Under the pieces are notes generated by a model. The model saw only the letters and a list, made by a program, of their open reading frames with translations. It searched no databases and was not told the origin of the DNA. DNA of 64,000 nucleotides from contig SSNU01000024.1 in the NCBI GenBank assembly GCA_012064415.1, forward strand, positions 332,160 to 396,159, written 5' to 3'. Shown piece after piece: positions 1-11,475 of this stretch (position 1 is its first letter; every line of letters starts with the position of its first letter). A program made the translations under genes and the position numbers. The stretch is from Gyrodactylus bullatarudis. Taxonomy: Eukaryota; Platyhelminthes; Monogenea; Gyrodactylidea; Gyrodactylidae.

Positions 1-1254
1 TTAACATGTCTAAAACTTACACGAGATAAGTTTAATATTTTTTTACAAGTATAAAACATAAATAAGTTCTTTTATTTTCTATCGTGAATCTCAACCAATA
101 GAATTGAATCTTTAAAATTCTAACTAAATTTCTAGGCTTGAAAATAAACGATCATTCTCTTAAGCGTCTACAATTAGAGAGTTATGGACGATTAGTAGTT
201 CACTTGGTGTTCTATCTCATTTGGATGTTCTTCCTCCCTATATATTACTCGTAAAAATAGTGAAGAAGGGGGAGGGGAATTATATGAACTCAAGGCAAGT
301 AAACAAGGCCATAGACGATACTCTCTTTCTTATTCTGTGTTTCCACTGATCAATCGACGTCTGAATAATTCATCAACTTTCAAAGATGGCTCTCTCCTTA
401 TTTGGTATTTTTTGCATTCTGGCCAACTCTTTCTTTCTTCCCCGAAACAAGTGACAATTAATTATTTATTCTTTGTTTTTTTTATAATGTAATTGTTGCC
501 TCTAAATTTAAGTCCCCTGCTTGAAAAGATTCATATAGTTCAGATTCGGATTCGTCTGAAAAAAATCCGAAAAAGTGTCGAAGAAATTTTTCGTGTTAGA
601 CAATCAAAATTCAAGAGTTTACAACATGTCTCAAAGTTATTTGATATCTTCCTATTCTTCGCGAGAACCATCTCAAAGTGTACCTTGATCGTTCTTAAAG
701 CTTTAATAATAATAGATCAATGAGTGTATTTTTATCTATATAGTCGAGCTCTATACAAGTTATAATGATTATACAGTCTAACAGGGACATATAGTCTACT
801 TATCAAATTTAACTCTGGGGGTAAATATCCAAACTCGAGTATTTGACCCAATCTTAGCAATTGAAGGAAAAATAATAATTTTCAAACTAATATTCAACAA
901 GATCCGCTGTTTTTTCAAATTCTTTTTCTTTAATCGATAAAAAGAATTTAATCTATTTGTCTTTGTTACGATAAAAGTGTAAAATTTCACAATAATCTAT
1001 TTTAACCCTGGTCCGAAATATTTAATTTAGGGTTAATTCCAAAAGTAGCCCCCCAAAAGTGGGAATAATTCCAAGACTAGCTCCATTCCAGAAATTTTTT
1101 CTCAGATTTAGCCCCAACTTTTTCGAGAATCAACCCCATCGTAATTCAGTTCATCGAAAATTTCAACCTTTTTTGAAATATTTCTCTCAAATTATCCTCA
1201 ACTGAATGCATCGTTTATAAAGACAATATGTTTATGAATCTCTATGAATAATCT
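1..1254. other. Intergenic, no gene seen
   Basis: AT-rich sequence. Short open frames lie on both strands (for example 493-723 and 796-990), but they have no recognisable domain, no compositional bias and no good splice context. I see no gene or repeat that I can name. Confidence 0.5.
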
Positions 1255-2141
1255 ATATATATGTTGCAGCTAATATGTCAAATCAGCTAGTGTTGATATG
1301 ATTACGATATTATCTTTGAGTCATATTAGCTAGCTAAAACCATTAATCAATGAAATTGGCTAGCTAATATAAACTTATTTTACTCATTTTAAATGAACAG
1401 AATTTTAGTTTATGAAAAGATTATCAGGTTCCGAAAATAAATTTATGTTTATTTATTGGTACAATTTGTTGATTGGTGACATTTACTATTGCATTTAAGG
1501 CCATATTTTTTACATTTGCATCTATTTGTTGAGCATGATTTCAAACAAGTGCATTTGACAAAACCTTGGCCATTACCGAGGGAACTTAGACGAGCAATTT
1601 CCCTTAGACTTTTTTCATCATCAAAGATATTACATTCTTCGATAAGGATTTCATCAATGACTTCAAATTGGCTTCTGGAGAATATCCATATTCAGTTGAT
1701 ATCTTGAATAGATCCTTATCTTGATTAATTTCGGTAATAATTCCAATTATGAATCCAGGAATTGACTTATTCTGAATTTCATTCAGAAAGGTGTTGAAAG
1801 TTGTTCTGGCAAGGTCTTCTCGCGAGGTATCCATTTTAAAAATGAAGAGATATTCTATTTGATATTTCAAAAATACTAATATAGGCCCTTGTGAAAAATA
1901 ATTTTATCAAGATGGGAATCAAATAGAAGACTTAGTATCAATCCCTTCAATAGTAACCAAGAGAAAAGAAAAAAGTTGCTAGAAACTAAATATCAGCTAG
2001 CTAGAATAAAACAAGCCTTGAAATCATATTAGCTAGCTAAAACCAATATTCTATTTTTATAAATCATATTAGCTAGCTAGTACATTTTAGCTAGCTAATA
2101 CCGATACTAGCTCATTTGACATATTAGCTGCAACATATATA
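1255..2141 (-). mobile_element. Decayed TIR transposon with KRBA2/integrase-type C-terminal domain
   Basis: Inverted termini of about 33 bp (near 1256-1291 and 2106-2141; both read ATATATGTTGCAGCTAATAT inwards) flank the element. Degenerate TTAGCTAGCTAA sub-repeats follow just inside each end. On the minus strand, 1870-1484 encodes the C-terminus of a transposon protein. It has a segment like the 'GxVxExxxDxLYKIxTxxG' stretch of integrase-type elements. A cysteine block with the pattern C-x-C-x3-C-x4-RCKCKK-x3-KC-x3-C follows, as in KRAB-A-domain-containing-2-like proteins. A one-base frameshift near 1680 separates the two halves, and the catalytic region is missing. This is therefore a non-autonomous, internally deleted copy. 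The family name is inferred from the cysteine pattern only. Confidence 0.6.
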
Positions 2142-3575
2142 AAAATGTAATTGTGATTTTGTGCGTTTATAGACTCCGAAACTACTCGATCGATTTTTAT
2201 GAAATTTTGAGATCTTATGTAATATTTTCTCTTCTGTGTCATAGTCGGTGCCGATTTTTGATTTGATCGAGATCTTCGTCATCGTCACTAGGTACCCCTA
2301 TTTTAAAAACCGAGTTTTGAAAGCTGATTAGTCGAAAAAACTGATTGCACGTAAGAGTGGAAGAGTTTCTTTCCTATACAAATACACAGAGTCTATTTTC
2401 CCTTCCGGTGCCGATGGATATATATGTTTATTTTCCAATTTTTTGAACCTTCATAACTCTACCAGTTTGATAGGTTTCTGGATCAATTAAAGTTTAAATT
2501 GAAGTCCACAATGTGAACTTGCATTAGCAATATTTTTGGCCAAATAACACCAGTTTGGCTCCCACCTATAGTTCAAATCTTAGGAAAATCAATTTAAATT
2601 TCTTGATGCATGGAAGTATTGAATTAGTGGTTTGTAATTTCAAGAAATTTAAATTAATTTTCTAAAGATTTCTGACTCAAACTTTGTAGAATTTCAAGCA
2701 ACAGTTTTAGCATCAATAGATTCACTTTTTAAAAATGTTCTAATCACCATAAAACCCTGTTCGTGATATGATTACCATTTTTGGCATTAAAAATTTCAGA
2801 AGATCTTAACAAAGAATTTGAATATCACTCAATGAGAAATAAAGTAATAGAGCTAAAATCTTTGGGTCAGATGAAGATTTTCCCCTTAAGAAATAAATTT
2901 CAAAAATTTTTCATCCAAAGATCTTTTTAAATAACTGAATGAAAAGGATCTGAAATATTCGAAAATAGGAAATCTATAGTCAAGAAAACATATTTGGAAG
3001 ATTTAAAATTAAATAACAATCAAAATTTTCAGACAACGTACGTCATCAAGATCCACTTATTGATAATATAACCATTCGAGCTCTCTCAAGGTAAAAGTAT
3101 AAAATTGAATAATTAACTTGGACGTTGTTGATAAACAGACCTTGAGAATTTCATAAGTGTTGAAATTATTAAAGTTAGATAAAAATTAATTTAAATCGTA
3201 GGTAAATTAAAATTTTGAAATATTACATAGCGAAGCGTGTTGAGGCAAGCTTGTTAATTATAATAAGTATTACTTATCAAGTAATTTATTCTGAGAAATC
3301 TTTTTTTACGATGGATATCAAGGGTTCTATGTATTCTCGGACATGGAGTATACATGATTTGATTTATAAATAATTAATACGTTCTTGTTCTTACAATAAA
3401 ATTTCATTATTTGATTGTTAACTACTGGGAGCTCTTATTCTTCGAAAGAGGAAGACAAAAAAATTCATTCAGAAATTCTTTGCTGGTTTCTAAACTTATA
3501 AGGAAGGTTTTCTCGAACCTTATATTGCAGAGTTGCATTGCCCTGAACTGTATTTCTAATGAAATTTTCATTCAG
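2142..3575. other. Intergenic / possible 5' part of the K2P gene
   Basis: This stretch lies between the TIR element and the first identified K2P exon. Transmembrane segment 1 of the channel must be encoded upstream of 3576, so one or more exons may hide here. I could not find a hydrophobic reading frame with convincing splice sites. Confidence 0.4.
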
Positions 3576-6500
3576 ATTACAACATTAGTGGATTGTTTGG
3601 AGAGTTCCCGGAAATTCACAAGATCTGGAACGACTCGCTAAACTTTGAAGAGAACCTCAAGGCATTAACCGCCCTCAATTATCAACAGGCCTATGATAAA
3701 ATCAACATTTCCAAGTCCATCCTTTTTGTTAGCAGTGTCATAACTACAGTCGGTAAGTTTCTCGTTAATAGTGAAGAAAACCAATTTACTTTACATCTCT
3801 AGACTCTGAAATACTCGTTTTTAAAGGGTTTTATCAAAATTTCAAAATATTTCTCTCCACAGCATGAAACGGCTATGGGTCACTGTTGTAGCACCTTGAA
3901 GGCTGTTTGGCGAGCAAAATTGTATTGCTAGTCTTTCCCCTTTGTTAATTCATCATCAATCAAGATGAGCACTCCTACTTCTCCTGCTAATCAGATGCTT
4001 CAACTCTCTGTGTTCTTTCTGTAGATTTGATTTAATCTAATTATCCCTTACGTATCTAGATCAAGAGACTAGATCGTCTGGCCTGAATAATATACATAAA
4101 TTATATATGCTCACGTAACAAAACTAATGTATCAGATTATGACATCACTTCTTGAATAGGGGGGGGGGTCTACCTTAGCCTTGAAAATAAAATTTGCATA
4201 TTCAAAGCTAGCGTTGATATTGTGAAGAAGAGTTCCCTATTCCCTACACAAATCTCAATCTTATTTTCCCCCTTCCCCACGGAAACTCAGAAATAAAAAT
4301 ACTTCTCATAATTATGAAATAAGGCAATAGGTTGTTAAATAAATAAAACAATCGAAAATGCCGGATTTTGGGTTATTCTGCCTCTTATGAAATGAAAAAT
4401 TTCAAATCTTCGGCATTTTGAATTTCTCTGCCTAATCTTGATTAAAAATAATCCTAATTAATCTCATGAAATCTTTGAAACTATCAAGAAACTAAGAAAA
4501 GTTGATAAATAAATTGATACCCAACCTGTAATTATTACTGAGAAATCAAGATACAATATTGTGCAATTCATTGAAAAAATGAGTCACAAGAAAAATTGAT
4601 GAGCTCAGTCAAACCCTACCCCTCCTCCCTAAGGAATGCTTTCTATTCTCATTGATCCAATAACTCTCCTGGATCAGGGGAACAGTGACCCGGGACTATG
4701 GATTTGTCCCCTTGGTTCCTCGGACATTTTGAGAACAGTTTGATACTTTTTCCCATCTACATTTTGATCTTGACTGTGGGAAAAGAGGATATATTTTGAT
4801 ATCATGATTGGACGCGATAAAAAATACTATCAATTTATTATTACTATTCTCAGTGACAAATTTGTCAATAATTACTTTTATGAGTGAGCTACAAACACAC
4901 CCACACTCACACACAAGCTTAAATGTCATTTTATACTTAATACTCTACAGTTTTATTTCCCAGTTGAGGAGAAAATTTTCTTTTTTGGAATATAGGGGTT
5001 AACCTACGAAAATTTATGGCCTCCACAAAGCGATTTGACTCCCAACTTCGTCATGGACCTATCCTTATTCCATGAGTAGTAATTAACTAGGGTACGCAAA
5101 ATACGAAAAAATATCATCTACAGATCAAGTCCTTTTTTACTTTTCATCTAAATTCACTTTAAAAAATAGAGAGTAAAATACATCAAAGTATTCCATTGAT
5201 CGTTGTCTCCCAGCTCATGCTTTTCGATTGCCAAATGTTGAGTTATTAAAATAGTTTTTTTAGTTAATCATCCTAGCAAAGTTTTGTCTTCAACCAGAGA
5301 GACTTTTCTTCAAAACCGAAAAACCACTCAAAACTCATCTTCCCCCAATCTAATGTATGGGAATCTGTAGCTGGGGTGACTGAAATTAGCAAAAAGGAGC
5401 TATTCTGCTAAAACAAGATTGAAATTCGATTTCTCGATGGAAATGTTGAGAATATTTTAAAATAAATTCCCATCTTCTTGTACTACTATCTTGGCCTTTC
5501 TATGTAGTGTATTTTGTAATACACATTTAATTAAAATAAATCATTCTAATGTCAAACTGCACTTGATGATTTATTCTAGACACGATATGCTCGAAGAAGA
5601 ATTGTCTCTTCAGAATTCAGGCATAGCCTGTTTTAGCCAAAAGCCGTGTGTACAAATAAAGAGTCTTGTTTCATTTAAAGATTACATCAGTCTTAACCTT
5701 TCCTCGGTGGGATTATACAACTGATCTAATTCTGTTTAATTGTTACTACACCTAGTAGTTAATACAAGAAGGGATGGAAATTTATGTGATTTGCCTTCTT
5801 TGTCCAATTGTGATACTAAAAATCAACTTTTGATTTAACTCTCCATCTCTGAAATCAGCAAAAATTTCAAAGTCAAAATTCAAAAGAATGACACTATTTT
5901 TAGATTTAAAATAGCCCAAAAAATCTTGATGAAAAAATTGAAAATTTTGTAAATAAATTCCCATCTTCTACTAGGTAATCATACTCTGATCGCCCAGTAT
6001 CTAATCGATTTGCTAGGCGAATTTTTCTAACGTTTTTAATCATTCCTTTACTCACCTTCAGGAGTAACCAGCAGAGGACAGAAATTGATTTCAGAGTTTA
6101 GTTCACCTAACCTTTAGTTCCTTCCCTTCCCACGGATTAACATCATGAAAAGAAATTTATCAAACTAGCCCAGATGAAACAAGAGAGCTCTCCCCTCGTT
6201 ATTTTCGAGAGATTAGGGAGTACACAATGAGAAATTAACAATTCGATAATAATAAATAATAAAAAACAATAATGTAACAATGCGAATCGATTTTATCGAG
6301 CAAACTCTGATAACTCAATTCTAAAATGAAAGAAAATTTCCTCTTCCAGGTTACGGCCTCTTCTCGCCAAGATCGCAAAACGGTCGCCTATTCTGCGTCA
6401 TCTTAACAATGTTTGGTGTCCCTCTATCGATAACAACCTCCTCCAACCTGGCTCAGTTCATCATGTTATTTCTGAGGCAGTTGAATATCAACTGCGTCGT

Positions 6501-8884
6501 CTTCATATCCAACTTGTTCTACCGAATTCGCATCTATCATCGTCTAACAAAGAAGGCCTACAGACGAGAGACTTCCTTCGTGTCGCATCGTCAATCAAGG
6601 AAAAGTCTGAAATCCAATAGCCAACCAGCCGTTGATGAAATCGATGCTTCATCCAGTGATACCTCCGATGTCTTTTACATGTAAGATTGCCATTCTATCC
6701 ACTTTGTATAAATAGAAACATTTAGAACGGATTACTTTAGAACGGAGCCGACAAAAAGGGAACTAGACCTGCTCCTTAATCGGGACCAACTCCTGTTGAA
6801 TGGCCTCGTCTTGACAAGTCGTGAGAGAAAGATGTAAGTCTCTAACTTTTCATTGGTTGTTTCGACCACTTAGCCAATGACTAATTTCTTCAATTTTTCA
6901 TACAACAGCCTGACCAGTATCTATTCACAGAGTTCATTTGAAGATAACCTCTATTGTGAACAGTGCAGTGGCATAGTTAACATGAATCGTAAACGCTTCT
7001 CCGAAATAATCTCCAACCAGTCACCAAACAAGGGTAAGAGGGCTATGAAGACGCCTCAGACACATCATGATTCGTTGCCCATAAAACTCCCTGCAAGATG
7101 TGATAGGAAGTCTCAACTAAGCCAAGATCCTCTATCGGGCCCAATCGAACTAAATGCTGGAGATGCCCGAATTATTGAGAATAAACTTGTCGATGATAAC
7201 TCCGATGAAGTTGACAAGGGGTCACCTTCTCGAAATATTTTTGTGAGTTTCATCTCTTGTTATAAAAAATCCAGTGTAATTCTCTATAATCTCAACTTGA
7301 AAAATCCACATCCATTCTCAGGAGGAATCGGTGATTTTTACAAAAATCTTTTCGTCAAGGTAAAAAAATATTCTGAAAAATAGCTATTTTTAGCAAAATT
7401 GAATTTCCTTTTGATTTGATATCCAAAAATACTTTATTAAGTTTTAACAGTTTTTTGATGAGAACTTGAGTTGAGAACTACATGAAAGACATATCCAAAT
7501 CGATAATGTAGTTCTTCATTCTACTACTGCCATTAAAAGTAAACGCAATGTTTACGACATATCAACTTCTTCTCAACTAGTTAGCTGAGAACAGTTTGTA
7601 TTAATACACGCTGCTCTGAAGAAAACAAATGCATTCTGTATTTCCTCTTAAATGTTCAAGTTTTAAAGGAGGAAATGTGTAAAGAAACGATGGGGAATTA
7701 GCTGTTGTTGTTATATACACAGTGTTTTTATATACTAAATAAATAAATATAATTTCTCTGTGATGGTGTGGTTGACAAATTAGAATTTCATATGATACAT
7801 ACATCGTTGTATTTACGCCTCCCTCTATTCATTCAGCTTTTCCCAGTGTCTATATGCAAATAAAAAAAATTGCTTCTTGATTATTAACTACTGTATCGAT
7901 TCCACTTACAATATTCACTCTTCAACGGTGAGATCAGCTGTTTGAGTCCACCATTCGAAGGTGGGAGTCATACAAGTGGGTTACATGACCTTGTGTCTGT
8001 CTTGTCTCGTTTCAGAAAATTCGGAATCTTAGTTGTACCTATGTTGATCATTATCGATTTTTTATCGAGAACGAAAACTTATTAGGCCCTTTCTTTAGTC
8101 TTTTGTTACATGTTACATGTCTTTTCAACAAGAGTTACTTTAGGATAATTAGGGTGGGGGAAAAATTAAAAAATAAATTACAGTGAATAAACTTTCATAA
8201 AAATTAATTTTGAATGATTATATTTTCAAAGTTTATCAAGAATATTATTCGATTTTGAACTCAATAAAGCAAGTTTAGAGAAAACCAACGAATATTTTAG
8301 TAATAAAAGTTATATTTCGTCGGTTTCCCGAACCAATTGCTCAAAAATTCACATTGTGGTCCGGCGATAAAGTCTGAAGAGACCCGGCGAAATTTAACTT
8401 TAATCACTAAACTATTCGTTCGTAGATAAAAACATGATTATTTTTTTCTATCTTGTAGACTACAACATGCTCAAAAATTAGAGGACGAATTCTATTTATT
8501 GATCGAGTAATAATTGCACGTGTGATATCATTTCTCCTGTTAATTTTGATAGTATTTTTCATTGATATAATTGCTCCTGCCTTGATATTTAAACACATTG
8601 AGTCCGATTGGTCCTTCCTGGACTCAGTCTACGTGGCCACAATTTCAATGTCAACTGTTGGCCTTGGCGACTTGGTTCCTAACCTCCAGAGGATCGAAAC
8701 AACCTACAATTTCATCTATGAAATCATCTTAGCAGGTTACCTTATTTTTGGCACTGTCCTATTTATGGTCATCCTGCGTTCCTTCCACGAGACCTTCATT
8801 CATGTTCAGACGCAAATCGATGAACAAAAGATTTTCAACCAGCTAAAACGGAAATCTTCAACCAGGAATAGCTTTAAAATTTGA
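3576..8884 (+). CDS. Two-pore-domain potassium channel (K2P/TWK), 5' end missing
   Basis: Background K+ channel subunit of the plasma membrane. Exons seen: 3576-3752, 6350-6680, 6741-6833, 6909-7242 and 8459-8884 (stop). The first exon ends in pore loop 1, with TTVG joined to YG across the intron (filter TVGYG). The second gives LFSPRSQNGR and then M2. A long, Ser-rich and charged cytoplasmic M2-M3 loop of roughly 200 residues fills the middle exons. The last exon has M3, pore loop 2 with filter TVGLGD, M4 and a short basic tail. M1 and the start codon are not located. The long M2-M3 loop is reminiscent of the TRESK arrangement, but I would not assign a subfamily. Introns of 2.6 and 1.2 kb separate the pore exons. 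The frame is continuous across all four junctions. Confidence 0.88.
3753..6349. other. K2P intron (2.6 kb)
   Basis: Starts gtaagt and ends ttccag. AT-rich. It holds a short poly-G tract near 4160 but no second gene or clear transposon that I could see. Confidence 0.6.
7243..8458. other. K2P intron (1.2 kb) with a degenerate hammerhead-like motif
   Basis: Starts gtgagt and ends ttgtag. Apart from the hammerhead-like motif near 8368-8402 (separate entry), nothing recognisable is seen. Confidence 0.6.
8368..8402 (+). ncRNA. Hammerhead-like motif, probably degenerate
   Basis: Core CTGAAGA, 8-base segment GACCCGGC, then GAAA. This fits the hammerhead consensus CUGANGA...GAAA. The flanks TAAAGT (8368-8373) and ACTTTA (8397-8402) are complementary and would form stem I. 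Stem III is reduced to an impossible 2-base loop, so self-cleavage as a monomer is unlikely. The same 17-base block, GTCTGAAGAGACCCGGC, recurs at 61916-61932 without the GAAA box. It is probably a relic of a retroelement terminal repeat. Confidence 0.4.
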
Positions 8885-8937
8885 GATTTTATCATATCTA
8901 AATGTACAACCAGATAATCAGTTTTTTATAGTTTACA

Positions 8938-8943
8938 AATAAA
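8938..8943 (+). terminator. Putative poly(A) signal of the K2P gene
   Basis: AATAAA, 54 bases after the K2P stop codon and 200 bases before the next start codon. The two + strand genes are only about 250 bp apart. Confidence 0.5.
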
Positions 8944-9137
8944 AATATATAAACCCTTGTTTTAATAACACACTTTTTCATTTATTAGCATACAATGTAT
9001 GTATGCCATACATACAGTTAATAAGTTAGTTATTTGTCAAGAGATTTTCAGAAGAACACTTAAACAAAATCTTAAAGCAAGCATTCGTTTTGGGAATTCC
9101 AGATTTGTTTGAATTAATACACAAAAGAAAATTCAAA

Positions 9138-10276
9138 ATGTTCTCCAGAAGCATCCTAAACTTGAGATACCTCGGTCGGCATGTGAGGGCCGATTCAACA
9201 TCCAAATGGTTCTCAACACTTCACTTCAAATACTATCCCACAGAAATAGGCGATGAGTTCGGCTCAAAAGAGGAAACCAACATGTGTAACGCCCTTAATA
9301 GTGCCATGGATATATCGATGAAGGAAGACCCGACCACCTGTGTCTTTGGCGAGGATGTTGCTTTTGGCGGGGTATTCCGTTGTAGCGTTGGTCTATTGCA
9401 AAAATACGGGCAAGAAAGAGTCTTTAACACACCTCTGAGTGAGCAAGGCATTGCCGGGTTCGGCATTGGTCTAGCGGCTTCTGGAGTTAATGCAATAGCT
9501 GAAATTCAATTTGCCGACTACATCTTCCCAGCCTTTGATCAGCTTGTGAACGAAGCAGCCAAATACCGTTACCGATCAGGTAATTTATTCAACTGCGGCA
9601 AGCTGACCGTACGATCCCCATGCAGTGCTGTTGGTCATGGAGCTTGTTATCACTCGCAGAGTGTTGAAGGCTTCTTTGCCCATGCACCAGGCCTCAAAGT
9701 GGTTATGCCTAGGGGTCCGATGCAAGCCAAAGGTCTCCTATTGTCCTGTATCGATGAACCAGATCCTTGTGTGTTCTTTGAGCCCAAAATACTCTATCGA
9801 ACTGCAACAGAACTGGTACCCACCGGTAGCTATAGAATACCTCTTGGAAAAGCTGAAATTGTTCGCCAGGGCTCAGATATAACACTAGTCAGTTGGGGAA
9901 CTCAGGTACATGTCATGCTGGAGTTGGCCGAAGACCTTATGGAAAAACACTCGATTTCCGCCGAGGTTATTGATTTGAGATCGATTATACCATGGGATGA
10001 AGAAACTGTTTACAAGTCTGTTATCAAGACAGGCCGTTGTCTCGTCTCGCATGAGGCAACCTATACCGCTGGGTTTGGCGCTGAAATTGCCGCTTCTGTC
10101 CAAGTAATCTCTTTTTGTTGTAATTAATGTTTTAGGAAAACTGCTTCCTGAATCTGGAGGCGCCAGTAAAGAGAATAACAGGGGTCGATACCCCTTTCCC
10201 TCTAATATTTGAAAAGTTTTTCATGCCCTCCAAGTACAAGTGTCTCGAGGGTGTCTTGAAGACAATGAATTTTTAA
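9138..10276 (+). CDS. BCKDHB: 2-oxoisovalerate dehydrogenase E1 subunit beta, mitochondrial
   Basis: Beta chain of the thiamine-diphosphate E1 component of the branched-chain 2-oxoacid dehydrogenase complex (Val/Leu/Ile catabolism, mitochondrial matrix). Exons 9138-10103 and 10136-10276 give 368 residues, close to the family length. The start at 9138 gives a basic, Ser/Arg-rich leader ([15 protein letters not shown]) typical of a mitochondrial presequence. Family blocks seen include [64 protein letters not shown] and [12 protein letters not shown]. The second exon ends with [20 protein letters not shown]. The single intron is only 32 bases long (GTAATC...TTTTAG). The dehydrogenase alpha subunit is not in this window. 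Confidence 0.97.
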
Positions 10277-10372
10277 CGTTGATATTTCTCTATCAGAATT
10301 AATCAATAGATAAATTTTTTTCACTTATTGATCTTGAACTTGATGAACTTAAGGTTAACAGCCTGTATAATA

Positions 10373-10772
10373 GACATGATCGAATTAGAAATAAGAAGAT
10401 GCCAGATTATTTCACAAATAAAGATCTCTATTTCGGGCATACTCATCAGTGTGATACATGCCATATAAATACTGGTTTTACAAGAGAGAATAGAGATGAT
10501 GTTATTGGTTGAAATTTCAACTCAAAATGTACAATTGGTTAATACCTGTTACCAGGTAAGAAATGTTGAATTTATAATTTTGTACAGTTTCAAGTGACAA
10601 AGGTAATTATGATTATAGTTTTCAAAAGTTTTTCAACCAATAACATCATCTCTATTCTCTCTTGTAAAACCAGTATTTATATGGCATGTATCACACTGAT
10701 GAGTATGCCCGAAATAGAGATCTTTATTTGTGAAATAATCTGGCATCTTCTTATTTCTAATTCGATCATGTC
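10373..10772. repeat. Perfect 142-bp inverted repeat (foldback element)
   Basis: Arms 10373-10514 and 10631-10772 are exact reverse complements of 142 bases, with a 116-base loop. The absence of mismatches implies recent formation or gene conversion. A diverged, partly deleted relative lies at about 33000-33260, inside a TENT5 intron. The + strand of the right arm carries a hammerhead ribozyme (separate entry), so the minus strand of the left arm carries the same one at 10412-10454. I read this as a non-autonomous retroelement terminal repeat in inverted arrangement. Confidence 0.85.
10691..10733 (+). ncRNA. Type-I-like hammerhead ribozyme with minimal stem II
   Basis: Stem I TCACA (10691-10695) pairs with TGTGA (10729-10733). 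Core box CTGATGA is at 10696-10702 and GAAA at 10711-10714. Between them, GTATGCCC closes with one G-C pair, which is a very short stem II. Stem III, ATAGA/TTTAT with a GATC loop, spans 10714-10727. The predicted cleavage site follows U10728 (AUU triplet). All invariant core positions are present. A mirror copy lies on the minus strand at 10412-10454. Confidence 0.7.
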
Positions 10773-11405
10773 ATCGGTAGCTCAGCTTAAAACCAATGTC
10801 TCTGAACATTTATCTCAGACATGATCGAGATCTAATATAAATTGAAAAACAAATTATTAGGTATATTTAACTTTGGAGTAAAACAGGATAGGCTGAAATG
10901 TTCCTGACTGCAATTCGTTAAATTAGTTTAAAATAAAAATAAATGAAGTACTTACTTGAGAGTATATGGATGAAAAAATACAAAATAAATTTCTTTCGAG
11001 CGGTACTAGCAAGATTCACGCATTTTATTTTCGTGTAGAAATTTATTTTAATGTCTCGTTATTTAAAAGTAGATGGACGAAATAAATATAGAATAATTCT
11101 TCTTTAAGCAATACTCGTCAGATTCACGTCATTTGATATTTGTAGAGGAATTTATAGTTACTTGAAAGTAAGTCCCTGTTTCATGAAAAAAATATACACT
11201 CGTTGTAATTGCACCCACAACGTTCTATGATCTACTTACTCATGGTTAATAATTTTTGAATTAAAATTTTCAAATTTCATACAAAAATTTTATGACGAGT
11301 TGTCCGAGAGAGGTTGATGTTTTGAAATATCAATTTCGTGACATTGTATGAATTCGCGTTGATCTAAGCGCAATTTAAAATTTTGAAAATGAAAAAGAAT
11401 CACTC

Positions 11406-11411
11406 TATAAA
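11406..11411 (+). promoter_or_regulatory. Putative TATA box
   Basis: TATAAA, 70 bases upstream of the start codon of the secreted Gly/Asn/Cys-rich gene. The spacing allows a short 5' UTR. Sequence match only. Confidence 0.35.
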
Positions 11412-11475
11412 TTGGTGACAATTCAGTGTAAGAGCTCATAGAACAAATTGGTCTGTCCGCTACATTTGAGAAGGA

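Larger units (their letters stand above)
10277..11475. other. Intergenic region with foldback repeat
   Basis: Apart from the inverted repeat at 10373-10772, nothing coding is recognised. 10860-11400 is AT-rich sequence upstream of the secreted protein gene. Confidence 0.5.
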
